64,000 bases of DNA, taken from Hyphomicrobiales bacterium. Its GTDB lineage: Bacteria > Pseudomonadota > Alphaproteobacteria > Rhizobiales > Rhizobiaceae. Where the stretch lies: the NCBI GenBank assembly GCA_900470155.1, contig UBZT01000004.1, forward strand, positions 358,583-422,582. The letters are read 5' to 3'. Below the pieces are notes generated by a model. That model did not search any database. It worked only from the letters and a program-made list of their open reading frames with translations, and was not told the origin of the DNA. Shown in pieces: positions 8,521 to 16,912 of this stretch (position 1 is its first letter; every line of letters begins with the position of its first letter). Made by a program: the position numbers and the translations under genes.

Positions 8521-9804
8521 TCAGAGATAGAGCCCTTCTCGCATCAGTCGCATCAGGTCGGTGACCTTCTCGTCCGGCTTTTCCCAGAGCATCACCCGCA
8601 ATTCGACCAGAAGTGCGCCGCGTCCGCCGGCACCGTCCGGCAAGCCGAGCTCGTCGATGCGGATCACCTGATCTGAATTCGACCACGCAGGAACGGTGAC
8701 CTTCACCATGCCTTCAGGTCCCTCGACCTCGACCTCGCAGCCGAGAACGGCGTTCTCCAGGGTGATCGGCAAAACGGTGCGGATGTCATAGGCGTCGACG
8801 AGGAATTTCTCGGTCCGCACCACCTTGATGGTGACGGCGACGTCGCCTCGCTGCATGCCCTGGAATTTCAGCCCTTGCGCCTTCAGGCGCACGACATGGC
8901 CTTCGGTCACGCCGTCCAGCGGCACACGCACTTCGCGGCCATCGTTGAGGGTGATCGGCACGGACTTCTGTTCCAGCAGGTCGCTGATCGCGACCACGGC
9001 TTCGGAAAAGACATCCGGCGCCTTTTCCGGCGGTGGTGGTGGAACGCCGCGGATGCGACGGACCAGCGAGCTGATCAGTTCGATTGGCGCCAGAAGCGGC
9101 GAGCTTGGAGCACGCAGCGGCGTGCCCTCGGCGAGTTCGGCGGCCTCGGCGTCGCGCCTGAGATTTTCGGCTGCGGCCGCCGCTTCCGGGCTTTCGCCGA
9201 AAATGCGGCTGACCAGGTCCTCGGGACCCTGCGGTCTGCCGGATTGTGCGCTGGCCGCGTCGGTCTTCTTGTCCTGTTGGCCCGCCGCCTGGCTTTGCTG
9301 CCCCGGCTGCGAGGGCTGGGTATCAGCCTGTTCGGCCTGGGCTTGAGCCTGCGCATGTGCAGATTGTGCCTGCGCCGATTGAGCCTGCGCCTTCTGGGCG
9401 TGTGCCTGCGCGGCTTTGGCAGCCTGCACCGCATGAGCGGCAGCCGTGTCGGCCTTGGCTTTGGCAGCCTCCGCCTGGGCTAGCTCTGCCAGGATGCGCT
9501 CTGCATTGGCCTTGGCCTGTTTTGCCTTTTCGGCAGCTTCGCGCGCCGACTGGCGCTGCTGCATGATCGTCTGCTCGCGTTCCATCGCCTCGACCTTCAC
9601 GCGTTGCTGGTCATACCGGTTGCGTTTTGCCGGATCTTTCAGGACTTCGTAGGCGCGGCCGATCTCGGCAAAGCGGTTATTGGCCAGCGGATCGTCGCGA
9701 TTCTGATCAGGATGCACGCTTTTCGCCTTGGAGCGCCAAGCCGCCTTGATTTCGTCTGCGCCCGCATCGCGCTTAACGCCGAGGACTGAATAAAAATCTC
9801 GCAT
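8521..9804 (-). CDS. DnaJ-like co-chaperone with long Ala/Gln linker
   Basis: 427 aa. The N-terminal J domain (about 1-68) has an intact HPD (residues 31-33), so it can stimulate a DnaK ATPase. A low-complexity Ala/Gln/Lys-rich coiled segment follows (about 75-200), with many AQA and QAQS repeats. A proline stretch (PPPPPE, about 262) precedes a DnaJ C-terminal substrate-binding module (about 270-420; VPLDGVTEGHVVRLKGQG-like and LDAYDIR-like blocks). There is no zinc-finger region, so this is a class B / CbpA-like J protein, not DnaJ itself. The start was set at MRDFYSVLG because J domains begin there; an ATG five codons earlier is possible. Confidence 0.9.
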   Translation of the reverse strand: MRDFYSVLGVKRDAGADEIKAAWRSKAKSVHPDQNRDDPLANNRFAEIGRAYEVLKDPAKRNRYDQQRVKVEAMEREQTIMQQRQSAREAAEKAKQAKANAERILAELAQAEAAKAKADTAAAHAVQAAKAAQAHAQKAQAQSAQAQSAHAQAQAQAEQADTQPSQPGQQSQAAGQQDKKTDAASAQSGRPQGPEDLVSRIFGESPEAAAAAENLRRDAEAAELAEGTPLRAPSSPLLAPIELISSLVRRIRGVPPPPPEKAPDVFSEAVVAISDLLEQKSVPITLNDGREVRVPLDGVTEGHVVRLKAQGLKFQGMQRGDVAVTIKVVRTEKFLVDAYDIRTVLPITLENAVLGCEVEVEGPEGMVKVTVPAWSNSDQVIRIDELGLPDGAGGRGALLVELRVMLWEKPDEKVTDLMRLMREGLYL

Positions 9805-9984
9805 CAACGTCACCAACATCCGTCGACCAGTCGCGCATCCGTGTCATGGAGCGGCTCCCAGCGAATACTCAAAGCCGTCCCGCGGAGTTTCATGCGGTCT
9901 CGGCACTTACAATGTTGGCGAGGTTTGCACGCAAGGCGCTAATTGAATCTTACGCAGGATGAGCGGCGAAGAGTTGTTTCTTCT

Positions 9985-10002
9985 CGTTTGCTTAAGCAAA
10001 CG
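9985..10002. repeat. Perfect 18-bp palindrome
   Basis: CGTTTGCTT-AAGCAAACG is exactly self-complementary: a 7-bp stem with a TTAA loop if transcribed. It sits 19 bp past the stop of the minus-strand lipoprotein gene and about 180 bp upstream of the dnaJ-like start. The minus-strand 3' flank is A/G-rich, not T-rich, so it is not a classical terminator. Confidence 0.4.
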
Positions 10003-10020
10003 TTTCAAATGCGAACGAAA

Positions 10021-10431
10021 TCAGGACCGGCGATCAAAACTCAACAGCTGCCAGTTGCCGGACCCGGACGTGCAGGTCTTGCCGGAGAAATAGGCGATGC
10101 CCTCATAGGAGTGGCGGGTCGTCGAAAAGTTGCGGCAGATGACGCCCTGGCCCTTTTCCTCCTGGATTGCCGTCACGACACCGGCGCTGCCGGTCGTGGC
10201 ATTGGCCCAGGGGAGGGGCTTGCCCTCGGTCTTGGAAAGATCCGCAGACGATACCGCGCTTTGTACGGTCAGTTCGTCGGAGCCGTTTCCGGAATTGCCA
10301 GTCTTGGAAATGGTATTGGTCGAGATGGAACTGTCGACGTTATCGGAACCGAAGAGGTCCATGCTGCCGCCGAAGCATCCGCTGAGCGGAAGTGTCGCAG
10401 CAAGAGCGAGAAGGATCTTGCGTTTGCCCAT
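10021..10431 (-). CDS. Surface-antigen-like lipoprotein (RT0821/Lpp0805 type)
   Basis: 136 aa. Lipoprotein signal: KRKILLALAATLPLSGC, with the lipobox LSGC about 20 residues in. The C-terminal half (VICRNFSTTRHSYEGIAYFSGKTC and a WQLLSF ending) matches the rickettsial 17-kDa/RT0821 surface-protein type widespread in alphaproteobacteria. Likely anchored in the outer membrane; biochemical role unknown. The start was chosen for the signal sequence and the GGGTAGG ribosome site. It is divergent from pdxH with a 113-bp shared promoter region. Confidence 0.85.
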   Translation of the reverse strand: MGKRKILLALAATLPLSGCFGGSMDLFGSDNVDSSISTNTISKTGNSGNGSDELTVQSAVSSADLSKTEGKPLPWANATTGSAGVVTAIQEEKGQGVICRNFSTTRHSYEGIAYFSGKTCTSGSGNWQLLSFDRRS

Positions 10432-10544
10432 GCACCTACCCTTTGTACGCTCGACCGACTTTGCTATGTCTACTTCCAAATGGGGCCCCGTCCAATATCG
10501 CGTTCTGGACACCCATCATGAAGGTCAGGAGCATTTGAGGCAAT

Positions 10545-11165
10545 ATGTCGGATATCGGGTTAACAAGTGGTGACTTTACCGAAGAGAACGAACCCTTCGC
10601 CCTGTTTGGCGCGTGGTTGCAGGATGCCCAGGCGTCAGAGCTCAACGATCCCAACGCGGTAGCGCTGGCAACCGTGGACGCCGATGGTCTTCCGAATGTC
10701 AGGATGGTTCTGCTCAAAGGTTTTGATAGCCGCGGTTTTGTATTTTACACCAATTTTGAGAGCCAGAAAGGACAGGAAATTCTCGGCCAGAAAAAGGCGG
10801 CAATGTGTTTTCATTGGAAATCCTTGCGCCGTCAGGTCCGCCTGCGCGGTGCGGTCGAGATCGTCACCGATGCCGAGGCCGACGAATATTACGCCTCCCG
10901 CCCGCTCGGCAGCCGCATCGGCGCCTGGGCCTCCAAGCAGTCGCGCCCGCTGGAAGGCCGGTTTGCACTGGAAAAATCGGTTGCCGAATACACCGCCCGC
11001 TACGCGCTCGGAAACGTCCCGCGGCCACCGCATTGGTCGGGTTTTCGCATCGTGCCGCAATCGATCGAATTCTGGCACGACCGCAAGTTCCGCCTGCATG
11101 ATCGCATCGAATTCCGTCGCGAGACACCCACAGGCGCCTGGTCGAAGGTGCGCATGTATCCGTGA
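10545..11165 (+). CDS. pdxH: Pyridoxamine/pyridoxine 5'-phosphate oxidase
   Basis: 206 aa. FMN enzyme that oxidises pyridoxine/pyridoxamine phosphate to pyridoxal 5'-phosphate. Family blocks: [53 protein letters not shown] and the C-terminal LHDRIEFRR. Length is standard. It is convergent with the deacetylase gene. Confidence 0.96.
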   Translation: MSDIGLTSGDFTEENEPFALFGAWLQDAQASELNDPNAVALATVDADGLPNVRMVLLKGFDSRGFVFYTNFESQKGQEILGQKKAAMCFHWKSLRRQVRLRGAVEIVTDAEADEYYASRPLGSRIGAWASKQSRPLEGRFALEKSVAEYTARYALGNVPRPPHWSGFRIVPQSIEFWHDRKFRLHDRIEFRRETPTGAWSKVRMYP

Positions 11166-11194
11166 CCCGTGCCCTGCACTAATGGCGTGGATGC

Positions 11195-12250
11195 TCAGCC
11201 ACAGCCATAGGCGAGCTTGGAGGGAATGCCCGAGACCAGCGCCGTGACATAGCGGGGCTTCTGGTAGAAGCCATTGAGTGACAGGCGCGGCAGGCTTTGC
11301 GGCGCCGACATCGCCTTGGGGCAGAGCGTGGCCGGCTTTGTCGTGACGGACAGCTTGAAGCCGGCCCAATCGGCAAGCGCTGCCGTTTTCGGCGTGACGC
11401 TGCGCGTGTCGCCATACGGATAGGCAAAGGTGGTGGGTCTGGTTCCCGAGAGCGAGGCGACATAGTCGGCGCTATGGTTGAGTTCTTCAAGGACAACCTC
11501 GTCTGGCAGGAAGCCAAGGCCGCGATGGCTGACGGTATGGGCACCAAGCGTGACCAGCGGATGATTGTTGACCAGTGCACGCAGTTCGTCCGCATTCATC
11601 ACGGCGTCGGCCACGATCGCGTGCGGGTCGATCCCGGCGCTATAGGCCGTCGCATTCAGCCGTTCGATCGCAGGGGTTTCATCGCGCACGAAGATCTGCT
11701 TGCAGACATGGTCGAAGGCGCCGAGCTTCCCCGAAAGCGTGCGTGTGTCGAAGCCGCTCTCGCCATCGCCGAAATCGAACGCAACCCGGTCGTTCGCGCC
11801 GATCAATGCGGCGGCGGTCTCCCACCACATCGTGTGGCTGCGCTCGGACAGGCCCTTGCAGACGAAGATCGTGCAGGGCACACCGTGGCGCTCGAAAATC
11901 GGCACGGCGTGTTCGGCATTGTTGCGAAAGCCATCATCGAGCGTAAAGACGACAAATGGTGCGGCTGTGTCGTCAGCCATCAGCGTCGGCACGTCCTCGA
12001 GCCGCGCAAAGCGAAACCCTGCGGCTTTCAGCTGCAGGATTGTGTTTTCCAGGAAGTCCGGTGTGATCTCCAGGTGGCGGTTGGGCGCAAACGCCGCTGG
12101 TCTGAACGGCTGGACATGGTGCAGCGTCAGGATCATGCCGCGCCCACGCGCAGATGCCAGAATGCCAAGCTTCGCCAGGCCGTGCGCAACCTCCAGCCCG
12201 CCGGTGATCGCCAGCCGCCGCACCAGCCTTTTGAAATCCGCCTTTGTCAT
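11195..12250 (-). CDS. Polysaccharide deacetylase family protein
   Basis: 351 aa. NodB-type carbohydrate esterase fold: the metal-binding DD (FTLDDGFRNN), the HTVSH histidine pair and AYPYGD are all in order. Such enzymes remove acetyl groups from GlcNAc-containing polymers. The actual substrate is not evident. No clear signal peptide is seen, so it may act on cytoplasmic or lipid-linked intermediates. The start MTKADFKRLV was chosen because a purine-rich ribosome site (GCGGGTGAT) lies just before it; the longer frame upstream looks non-coding. Confidence 0.88.
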   Translation of the reverse strand: MTKADFKRLVRRLAITGGLEVAHGLAKLGILASARGRGMILTLHHVQPFRPAAFAPNRHLEITPDFLENTILQLKAAGFRFARLEDVPTLMADDTAAPFVVFTLDDGFRNNAEHAVPIFERHGVPCTIFVCKGLSERSHTMWWETAAALIGANDRVAFDFGDGESGFDTRTLSGKLGAFDHVCKQIFVRDETPAIERLNATAYSAGIDPHAIVADAVMNADELRALVNNHPLVTLGAHTVSHRGLGFLPDEVVLEELNHSADYVASLSGTRPTTFAYPYGDTRSVTPKTAALADWAGFKLSVTTKPATLCPKAMSAPQSLPRLSLNGFYQKPRYVTALVSGIPSKLAYGCG

Positions 12251-12371
12251 ATCACCCGCGCGGGATTTCCATGGCCCGCTCTCCCCAAAGCGCCAACCTA
12301 GCCGGGCACAGGTTAAGCTTCGCTCAATGAGGCATTGAAACATGTATCAATCGGGCATCATCGCGATGGCT

Positions 12372-13895
12372 TCACCGAACCTGCCAGGGCGGCGGAGCCA
12401 TCGCGATTGCCTTGCGCGCGGCGAGAACGGCCGGGATCGCCCAGGCCAGCGGCAGCGCAAAGGTGACCGTCAGCGCACCGCGCACCGCATCGGGACCGGT
12501 GGCCGTGGCGAAACCGGCGCTGTTGGCGGCCAGCCCCGCGACGGCAGCCCCCAGCGCAAATCCGGCCGACTGCAGTGTCGGCAGCAATGCCGAGGTCTTG
12601 TCCCGCTCATGGTCGGGCGCGACATCCATCAGCATCTGGCTGAGATAGCCCCAGCTTGCGCCGAAGGCAGCGCCGATCACAATCTGGCCGATGATGACCA
12701 GTTCGATCCGCCCGCCGGCGATCGCCAGCATGAGGAGCCCGATCCCGACGACCTGCAGCACCGGTCCCAGCCGGATCGCCACGCGCCGGGCAGACAGCGA
12801 ATGCAGGTTGGCAATGGCAATGGCGACCAAGCTCCAGCTCATCGCCATCACCGCACCGAGCGCGCCGGCGGCCGTCGGCCCATAGCCGAACAGATGCTGC
12901 AGGCTGAAGACCAGATAGACACTGCTCGTCGCCTGGGCGAGCGGCATCAGCAGAACCACCCAGAGACCTAGCCCGAGCGTCGAACCGCGCGAAAAGGCCT
13001 GCTTCGGTAACAGTCCGTTTGCCGCGTTGCGATCAAGCCGGAAAGACGTCAGCACCAGAAGCATGGCCGCGAGAACGCCGATGCTGGCCGAAAGGAAATT
13101 CTCGGCAAGACTGGCAATCAGCATCGACAGCAGTCCGAGCGACAACACGATCAGCCGGGGCAGGGGAACCGCCTCCGCAGTCGCCTTGCTGGTTTTCGAC
13201 GGTGCGATCACCAGCGCGAGTGCCAGGAAGATCGCGATCAGCGGCGCATTCACCAGGAAGGCTGCGCGCCATGACACGGTTTCCGTGATGTAGCCTGCGC
13301 CGACCGGTCCGCCGAACGAAGCCACGGCCCAGACTGTCGCTTCCGCGCCGAAGACCTTGGGAACCAGCCGCGACGGAAACATGTCGGGGATCAGCGCGTA
13401 ACAAAGTGCCGCGACCACACCTTCGCCGAGACCCTGCGCGACACGTCCGACAAGCACCTGGCTCATCGAACCGGCAAAGGCTGCGATCAGCGTGCCCGCC
13501 AGGAAGACCAGGGCCGCGGCGACCAGCACGGTGCGCGCGCCGTAGCGCGCCTTCAGCAAGGCAGCACTGGCGCCGGCGGCAATCGAGGCGACCAGATAAA
13601 GCGTCAGTGACCACGACAGCAATGCGCCACCGCCGATATCAGCGACCGCCGTCGGCAGGACAGTCGTCACGAGAAATCCGTTGAAGGCAAACAGTGCGAC
13701 ACCCATGCACAGCATCAATGTCGTGGCGAGATAGCGCGGTGCAATGAGTTCGGCCCAGCGTCCGGCTTCATGTGCCGGATCGGCTGCGACGGCCTCTGCA
13801 GCTTGTGGATTGTTTTGATCGGTCTTTGTGTCCGGTTCGTCTTGCCCGCGTCGTTCCATGCTGTCCATCATGCACTGCTTTCTTGTGACCGTCAT
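12372..13895 (-). CDS. MFS transporter (drug/proton antiporter type)
   Basis: 507 aa, with a charged N-terminal tail of about 50 residues and then about 12-14 hydrophobic helices. YGARTVL is the motif between helices 2 and 3, and GRVAQGLGEGVVAALCYALIPDMFP resembles the helix 4-5 region of DHA-type exporters. Substrate unknown. The start codon is uncertain because there are several Met codons in the first 15 residues and no strong ribosome site. It stands alone on the minus strand, divergent from the carboxypeptidase gene. Confidence 0.85.
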   Translation of the reverse strand: MTVTRKQCMMDSMERRGQDEPDTKTDQNNPQAAEAVAADPAHEAGRWAELIAPRYLATTLMLCMGVALFAFNGFLVTTVLPTAVADIGGGALLSWSLTLYLVASIAAGASAALLKARYGARTVLVAAALVFLAGTLIAAFAGSMSQVLVGRVAQGLGEGVVAALCYALIPDMFPSRLVPKVFGAEATVWAVASFGGPVGAGYITETVSWRAAFLVNAPLIAIFLALALVIAPSKTSKATAEAVPLPRLIVLSLGLLSMLIASLAENFLSASIGVLAAMLLVLTSFRLDRNAANGLLPKQAFSRGSTLGLGLWVVLLMPLAQATSSVYLVFSLQHLFGYGPTAAGALGAVMAMSWSLVAIAIANLHSLSARRVAIRLGPVLQVVGIGLLMLAIAGGRIELVIIGQIVIGAAFGASWGYLSQMLMDVAPDHERDKTSALLPTLQSAGFALGAAVAGLAANSAGFATATGPDAVRGALTVTFALPLAWAIPAVLAARKAIAMAPPPWQVR

Positions 13896-14048
13896 TGAAG
13901 ATGGTCGGACGCTACAACCTCAAGATAGGTTGAGGTAAACAGGGCACCGGACATTTTTTTCAGCGTCATCTTTTTTGCGCCGCATCGGCTGATTTCAGCG
14001 CCAAGTCCCGGAAAACCGGGTGAGGGGGCATCTTCTAGCCCTGTGACA

Positions 14049-14067
14049 TTAACATGACGGTAACCAT
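14049..14067 (+). promoter_or_regulatory. CtrA-like box upstream of the D,D-carboxypeptidase gene
   Basis: TTAA-N7-GTAACCAT is one base off the alphaproteobacterial CtrA consensus (TTAA-N7-TTAA), and the GTAACCAT part is one base off the half-site TTAACCAT. It is about 160 bp upstream of the start at 14224, in the 328-bp gap shared with the divergent MFS gene. A second GTAACCA lies on the minus strand near 14093-14099. Nothing else was recognised in this gap. Confidence 0.45.
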
Positions 14068-14223
14068 AAAAGTTGCAACTCTTGGGGATGATTGGTTACA
14101 CATGAGCCCGCTTGGCTGATTGTCGCCCCATTCTTGCCCTAAGCGCACTCCCGCATCCGGTGCGTTGCGGGAATCAGTTTTGCGGGGTCTCTCATCCAGA
14201 TCCAGGCAGCAATTGGAGTTTTC

Positions 14224-15558
14224 ATGAGCAAGTTAATGATCGTACTGTCGTTTTGCGTGGCGGTCTTTTCACTTTCGACGTCAGCTCATGCAGGCAGTGC
14301 GCAGTTTCTGCTTGATGCACGCACCGGTGAGGTGCTGGCTTCGGAAAATCCGGATACCCTCAATCATCCCGCATCGCTGACCAAGATGATGACCATCTAT
14401 ATGGCGCTCGATGCGATCCGCGCCGGCAAGCTCTCCTGGGACAGCCCGGTCCCCTTTTCGAAATATGCCGCTGCCCGCCCGCCGACCAAGCTGCGCGTCA
14501 AGGCCGGAGACAAGATCACCGTCAAGGAAGCCGTCCTGTCGCTAATCATCGTTTCCGCCAATGATTCCGCTGCAGCCCTGGCTGAAAAAATCGGCGGTTC
14601 CGAAGAAGCCTTTGCCGCCATGATGACCCGCAAGGCCTGGGCGCTCGGCATGATGAACACCACTTTCTTCAATGCCTCCGGCCTGCCGCACGACCAGCAG
14701 TTCACCACGGCGCGCGACATGTCGACGCTTGGCATTGCCCTGATGCGCGACTTTCCGGAAGACTATAAGCTGTTTGCCACCAAGAGCTTCGCCTTCCGCG
14801 GCCGCACGATCAACGGCCACAACAACCTGATGTATCGTTACAAGGGCATGGACGGCATCAAGACGGGCTATACCAATGCCTCCGGGTTCAATCTGGTCAG
14901 CGCCGTCGAAGATGATGGCCGCCGCGTCATCGGCGTAGTCATGGGGGGCCGCACCGCTGCCAGCCGCGACAAGGTCATGGAAAAGCTGATCACCGCCAAT
15001 ATCCGCAAGGCCTCGACCGGCAGCAAGCTGCTGGTCAGCCGCTCGACCGGTGTGCAGATGGATATCGCCCGTCTCGATGGCGCCGTGCCTGTGCCGGCTC
15101 CGCGGGCTTCGGCTGTCGCCGCCCTCGAGAGCATGGCTGGCACATCCGCAGCCGCGGCATCCACCGCGACCGCCTATGCTGCCGGCAGCCTGTCCGATGC
15201 AAGCCAGCCGCTGGCAGTCCCCGCGCCGCGCGCAACGGTTGGTCCCAATGATGCGCCACGCCAGGCGTCGTCCCAGGCCCGGACACAGTCGATGACCGGC
15301 AAGGATCGCAAATGGCAGATCCAGATCGCCGCCGCGACCAGCGCCCAGGCCGCCATGGACATGCTGTCGGACGCCCGCTCCAAGATCGGCCAGCCGCTCC
15401 AGGGCCTCGACACCTATACCGAAATGGTCACCCGCAACGGCACGACCTTCTACCGCGCCCGCTTCACCGGCTTCGTCACCAAGGACGAAGCCCGCACCGC
15501 CTGCGACATGCTGGTGCAGAACCGCTACGATTGCGTGCTGATGCCGGCGCGGGGGTGA
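14224..15558 (+). CDS. D-alanyl-D-alanine carboxypeptidase with C-terminal SPOR domain
   Basis: 444 aa. Signal peptide (about 1-23), then a PBP5/6-type serine peptidase: SxxK is SLTK (51-54), SxN is SAN (111-113) and KTG is at about 213-215, so the active site is complete. It trims the terminal D-Ala of peptidoglycan pentapeptides in the periplasm. A low-complexity Ala/Pro/Ser linker (about 280-360) leads to a SPOR domain (about 364-444), which binds denuded glycan at division sites. Septal recruitment is therefore likely. A CtrA-like box upstream fits cell-cycle control (inference). Confidence 0.93.
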   Translation: MSKLMIVLSFCVAVFSLSTSAHAGSAQFLLDARTGEVLASENPDTLNHPASLTKMMTIYMALDAIRAGKLSWDSPVPFSKYAAARPPTKLRVKAGDKITVKEAVLSLIIVSANDSAAALAEKIGGSEEAFAAMMTRKAWALGMMNTTFFNASGLPHDQQFTTARDMSTLGIALMRDFPEDYKLFATKSFAFRGRTINGHNNLMYRYKGMDGIKTGYTNASGFNLVSAVEDDGRRVIGVVMGGRTAASRDKVMEKLITANIRKASTGSKLLVSRSTGVQMDIARLDGAVPVPAPRASAVAALESMAGTSAAAASTATAYAAGSLSDASQPLAVPAPRATVGPNDAPRQASSQARTQSMTGKDRKWQIQIAAATSAQAAMDMLSDARSKIGQPLQGLDTYTEMVTRNGTTFYRARFTGFVTKDEARTACDMLVQNRYDCVLMPARG

Positions 15559-15618
15559 GAGTTATCAGGCACGGAATGTGATTGCCAACTGCCCGGCAAC
15601 TCTTCGAAGCAGAGGCTC

Positions 15619-15906
15619 TTAAGAGAAGCGATCCGGCCACTTTCGTGCAGAATGCAGTATCGTGACGATTTCGATGCATGTTCGCAAACGATAGACGACG
15701 ATGTAGGGTGTACCGGTCACGACCAACTCACGTGTCGTTTCATCACGACCGATCCGACCGATTAGAGGATGGTAGGCGAGAAACGCGGTCGACTCGACCA
15801 ATCTTCTGACTATGTTTTCCGCCGAACGCGGACTGTCTTGAGAAATATACGAACCGATATCGTGAAGATCCTGGAGCGCTGTCTCGGTCCAACGGATTTC
15901 ATCCAT
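15619..15906 (-). CDS. RelE/ParE-family toxin
   Basis: 95 aa. The ParE fold pattern is clear: IRWTETALQDLHDIGSYI at the N-terminus, HPLIGRIGRDETTRELVV in the middle, and PYIVVYRLRTCIEIVTILHSARKWP at the end. ParE toxins inhibit DNA gyrase and RelE relatives cut mRNA; the sequence favours the ParE type. The start overlaps the end of the antitoxin gene by 8 bp, so the two are translationally coupled. Confidence 0.9.
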   Translation of the reverse strand: MDEIRWTETALQDLHDIGSYISQDSPRSAENIVRRLVESTAFLAYHPLIGRIGRDETTRELVVTGTPYIVVYRLRTCIEIVTILHSARKWPDRFS

Positions 15907-16087
15907 TCGGGACGAATTTCCGGATTACCGCTTTTACCGCATCGGGCGTTGCAAACCGACCTTCATCGGCATCCTTTAATCCCGCCTTGATCTTCGCTTT
16001 CTGCCACGCCTCCAGTTCCGCGTTGGGGTTGTCCGCGGCGGGGAAAGTCAGATCATCGAAGGGCGGGGACTTCGGTTTCTCGTTCAT
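15899..16087 (-). CDS. Antitoxin of the ParE-type pair (short)
   Basis: 62 aa. The C-terminal part (ELEAWQKAKIKAGLKDADEGRFATPDAVKAVIRKF, about 24-58) resembles the toxin-binding tail of ParD-like antitoxins (KIxAGLxDADxGR). No ribbon-helix-helix DNA-binding part is visible in the short N-terminus. The start was set at MNEKPKSPPF; the longer frame upstream runs into the HAD gene region and looks non-coding. It precedes the toxin with an 8-bp overlap, the usual antitoxin-first order. Confidence 0.75.
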   Translation of the reverse strand: MNEKPKSPPFDDLTFPAADNPNAELEAWQKAKIKAGLKDADEGRFATPDAVKAVIRKFVPNG

Positions 16088-16137
16088 GGCTTCATCATCG
16101 CAGATTTCCGACGGTCTGAAAATCGCAATTTTGCGTG

Positions 16138-16815
16138 CTAAGCGTTGGCAGTGAGCCGGTTGACCTCCAGCAACCCCATACATTCCAGCAGGCTCTCCGC
16201 CACATGCGCGCAGAGCCCGACAATCTCCTCCGTCGGCGCCAATAGGTCCGGCACCATCACGGCCATCATGCCGGCGGACGATGCCGAGCGGATGCCATTG
16301 TGCGAATCCTCCAGCGCCAGACAATCGGCAGCCGCGATGCCAAGCCTGTCCGCGGCCACCAGATAGGGATCCGGCGCCGGTTTTCCGCGCTTGTAGTCGC
16401 CTTGCGCCACCACCGTGTCGAAGCGGCGGATCAGGTCGAAACCGGCCAGATGGTGCTCGACCTGGTGATGGGCCGAGGACGTGGCGATGGCGCGCGGGAG
16501 AGCGAGCCGATCGAGCAGGTCCAGCAGTTCGACTACGCCGGGTTTCAGGCGCAGGTCCTGCTCCATCAGGCGATTGAAGTGCGAAAGCCAGATGTGGCGG
16601 AAACTCTCTGCATCGAAATCAGCCCCATAATGCGCGATCAGCAGTTGCGCATTGCCGGACCAGGGTTGCCCCAGCATGCCATCGTAAATCGAGGTGGTCA
16701 TTGGCAGGCCGCGTTCCGCCCCGGCCGCCATCAACGAATTGCGATAGTGGATCTCACTGTCGATCAGCAGCCCGTCCATGTCGAAGATCACGGCTTTTGG
16801 CGGACGTGGCAGCAT
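16138..16815 (-). CDS. HAD-superfamily phosphatase (beta-phosphoglucomutase/sugar phosphatase type)
   Basis: 225 aa. HAD motifs are complete: FDMDGLLIDSE (motif I), ATSSAHH (motif II), KRGKPAPDPY (motif III) and LEDSHNGIRSA (motif IV). The helical cap between motifs I and II places it with phosphoglycolate phosphatase, beta-phosphoglucomutase and sugar phosphatases. The substrate is not readable. The start was set at MLPRPPKAVIFDMDG. It lies 97 bp downstream of tldD on the same strand. Confidence 0.9.
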   Translation of the reverse strand: MLPRPPKAVIFDMDGLLIDSEIHYRNSLMAAGAERGLPMTTSIYDGMLGQPWSGNAQLLIAHYGADFDAESFRHIWLSHFNRLMEQDLRLKPGVVELLDLLDRLALPRAIATSSAHHQVEHHLAGFDLIRRFDTVVAQGDYKRGKPAPDPYLVAADRLGIAAADCLALEDSHNGIRSASSAGMMAVMVPDLLAPTEEIVGLCAHVAESLLECMGLLEVNRLTANA

Positions 16816-16912
16816 GATGTGCGCATCACTTTCGGACAGGCGGAGAGACGGGGACGGCGGTGCAGGGGCAAAGGCAAGATGCCGCCGAGGCTCGCGCTTC
16901 AGCGGCACATGT

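Noticed and set aside
14112..14315. 67-residue frame upstream of the carboxypeptidase
   Set aside because: No ribosome site, overlaps the true signal-peptide start at 14224 in another frame, no coding character.
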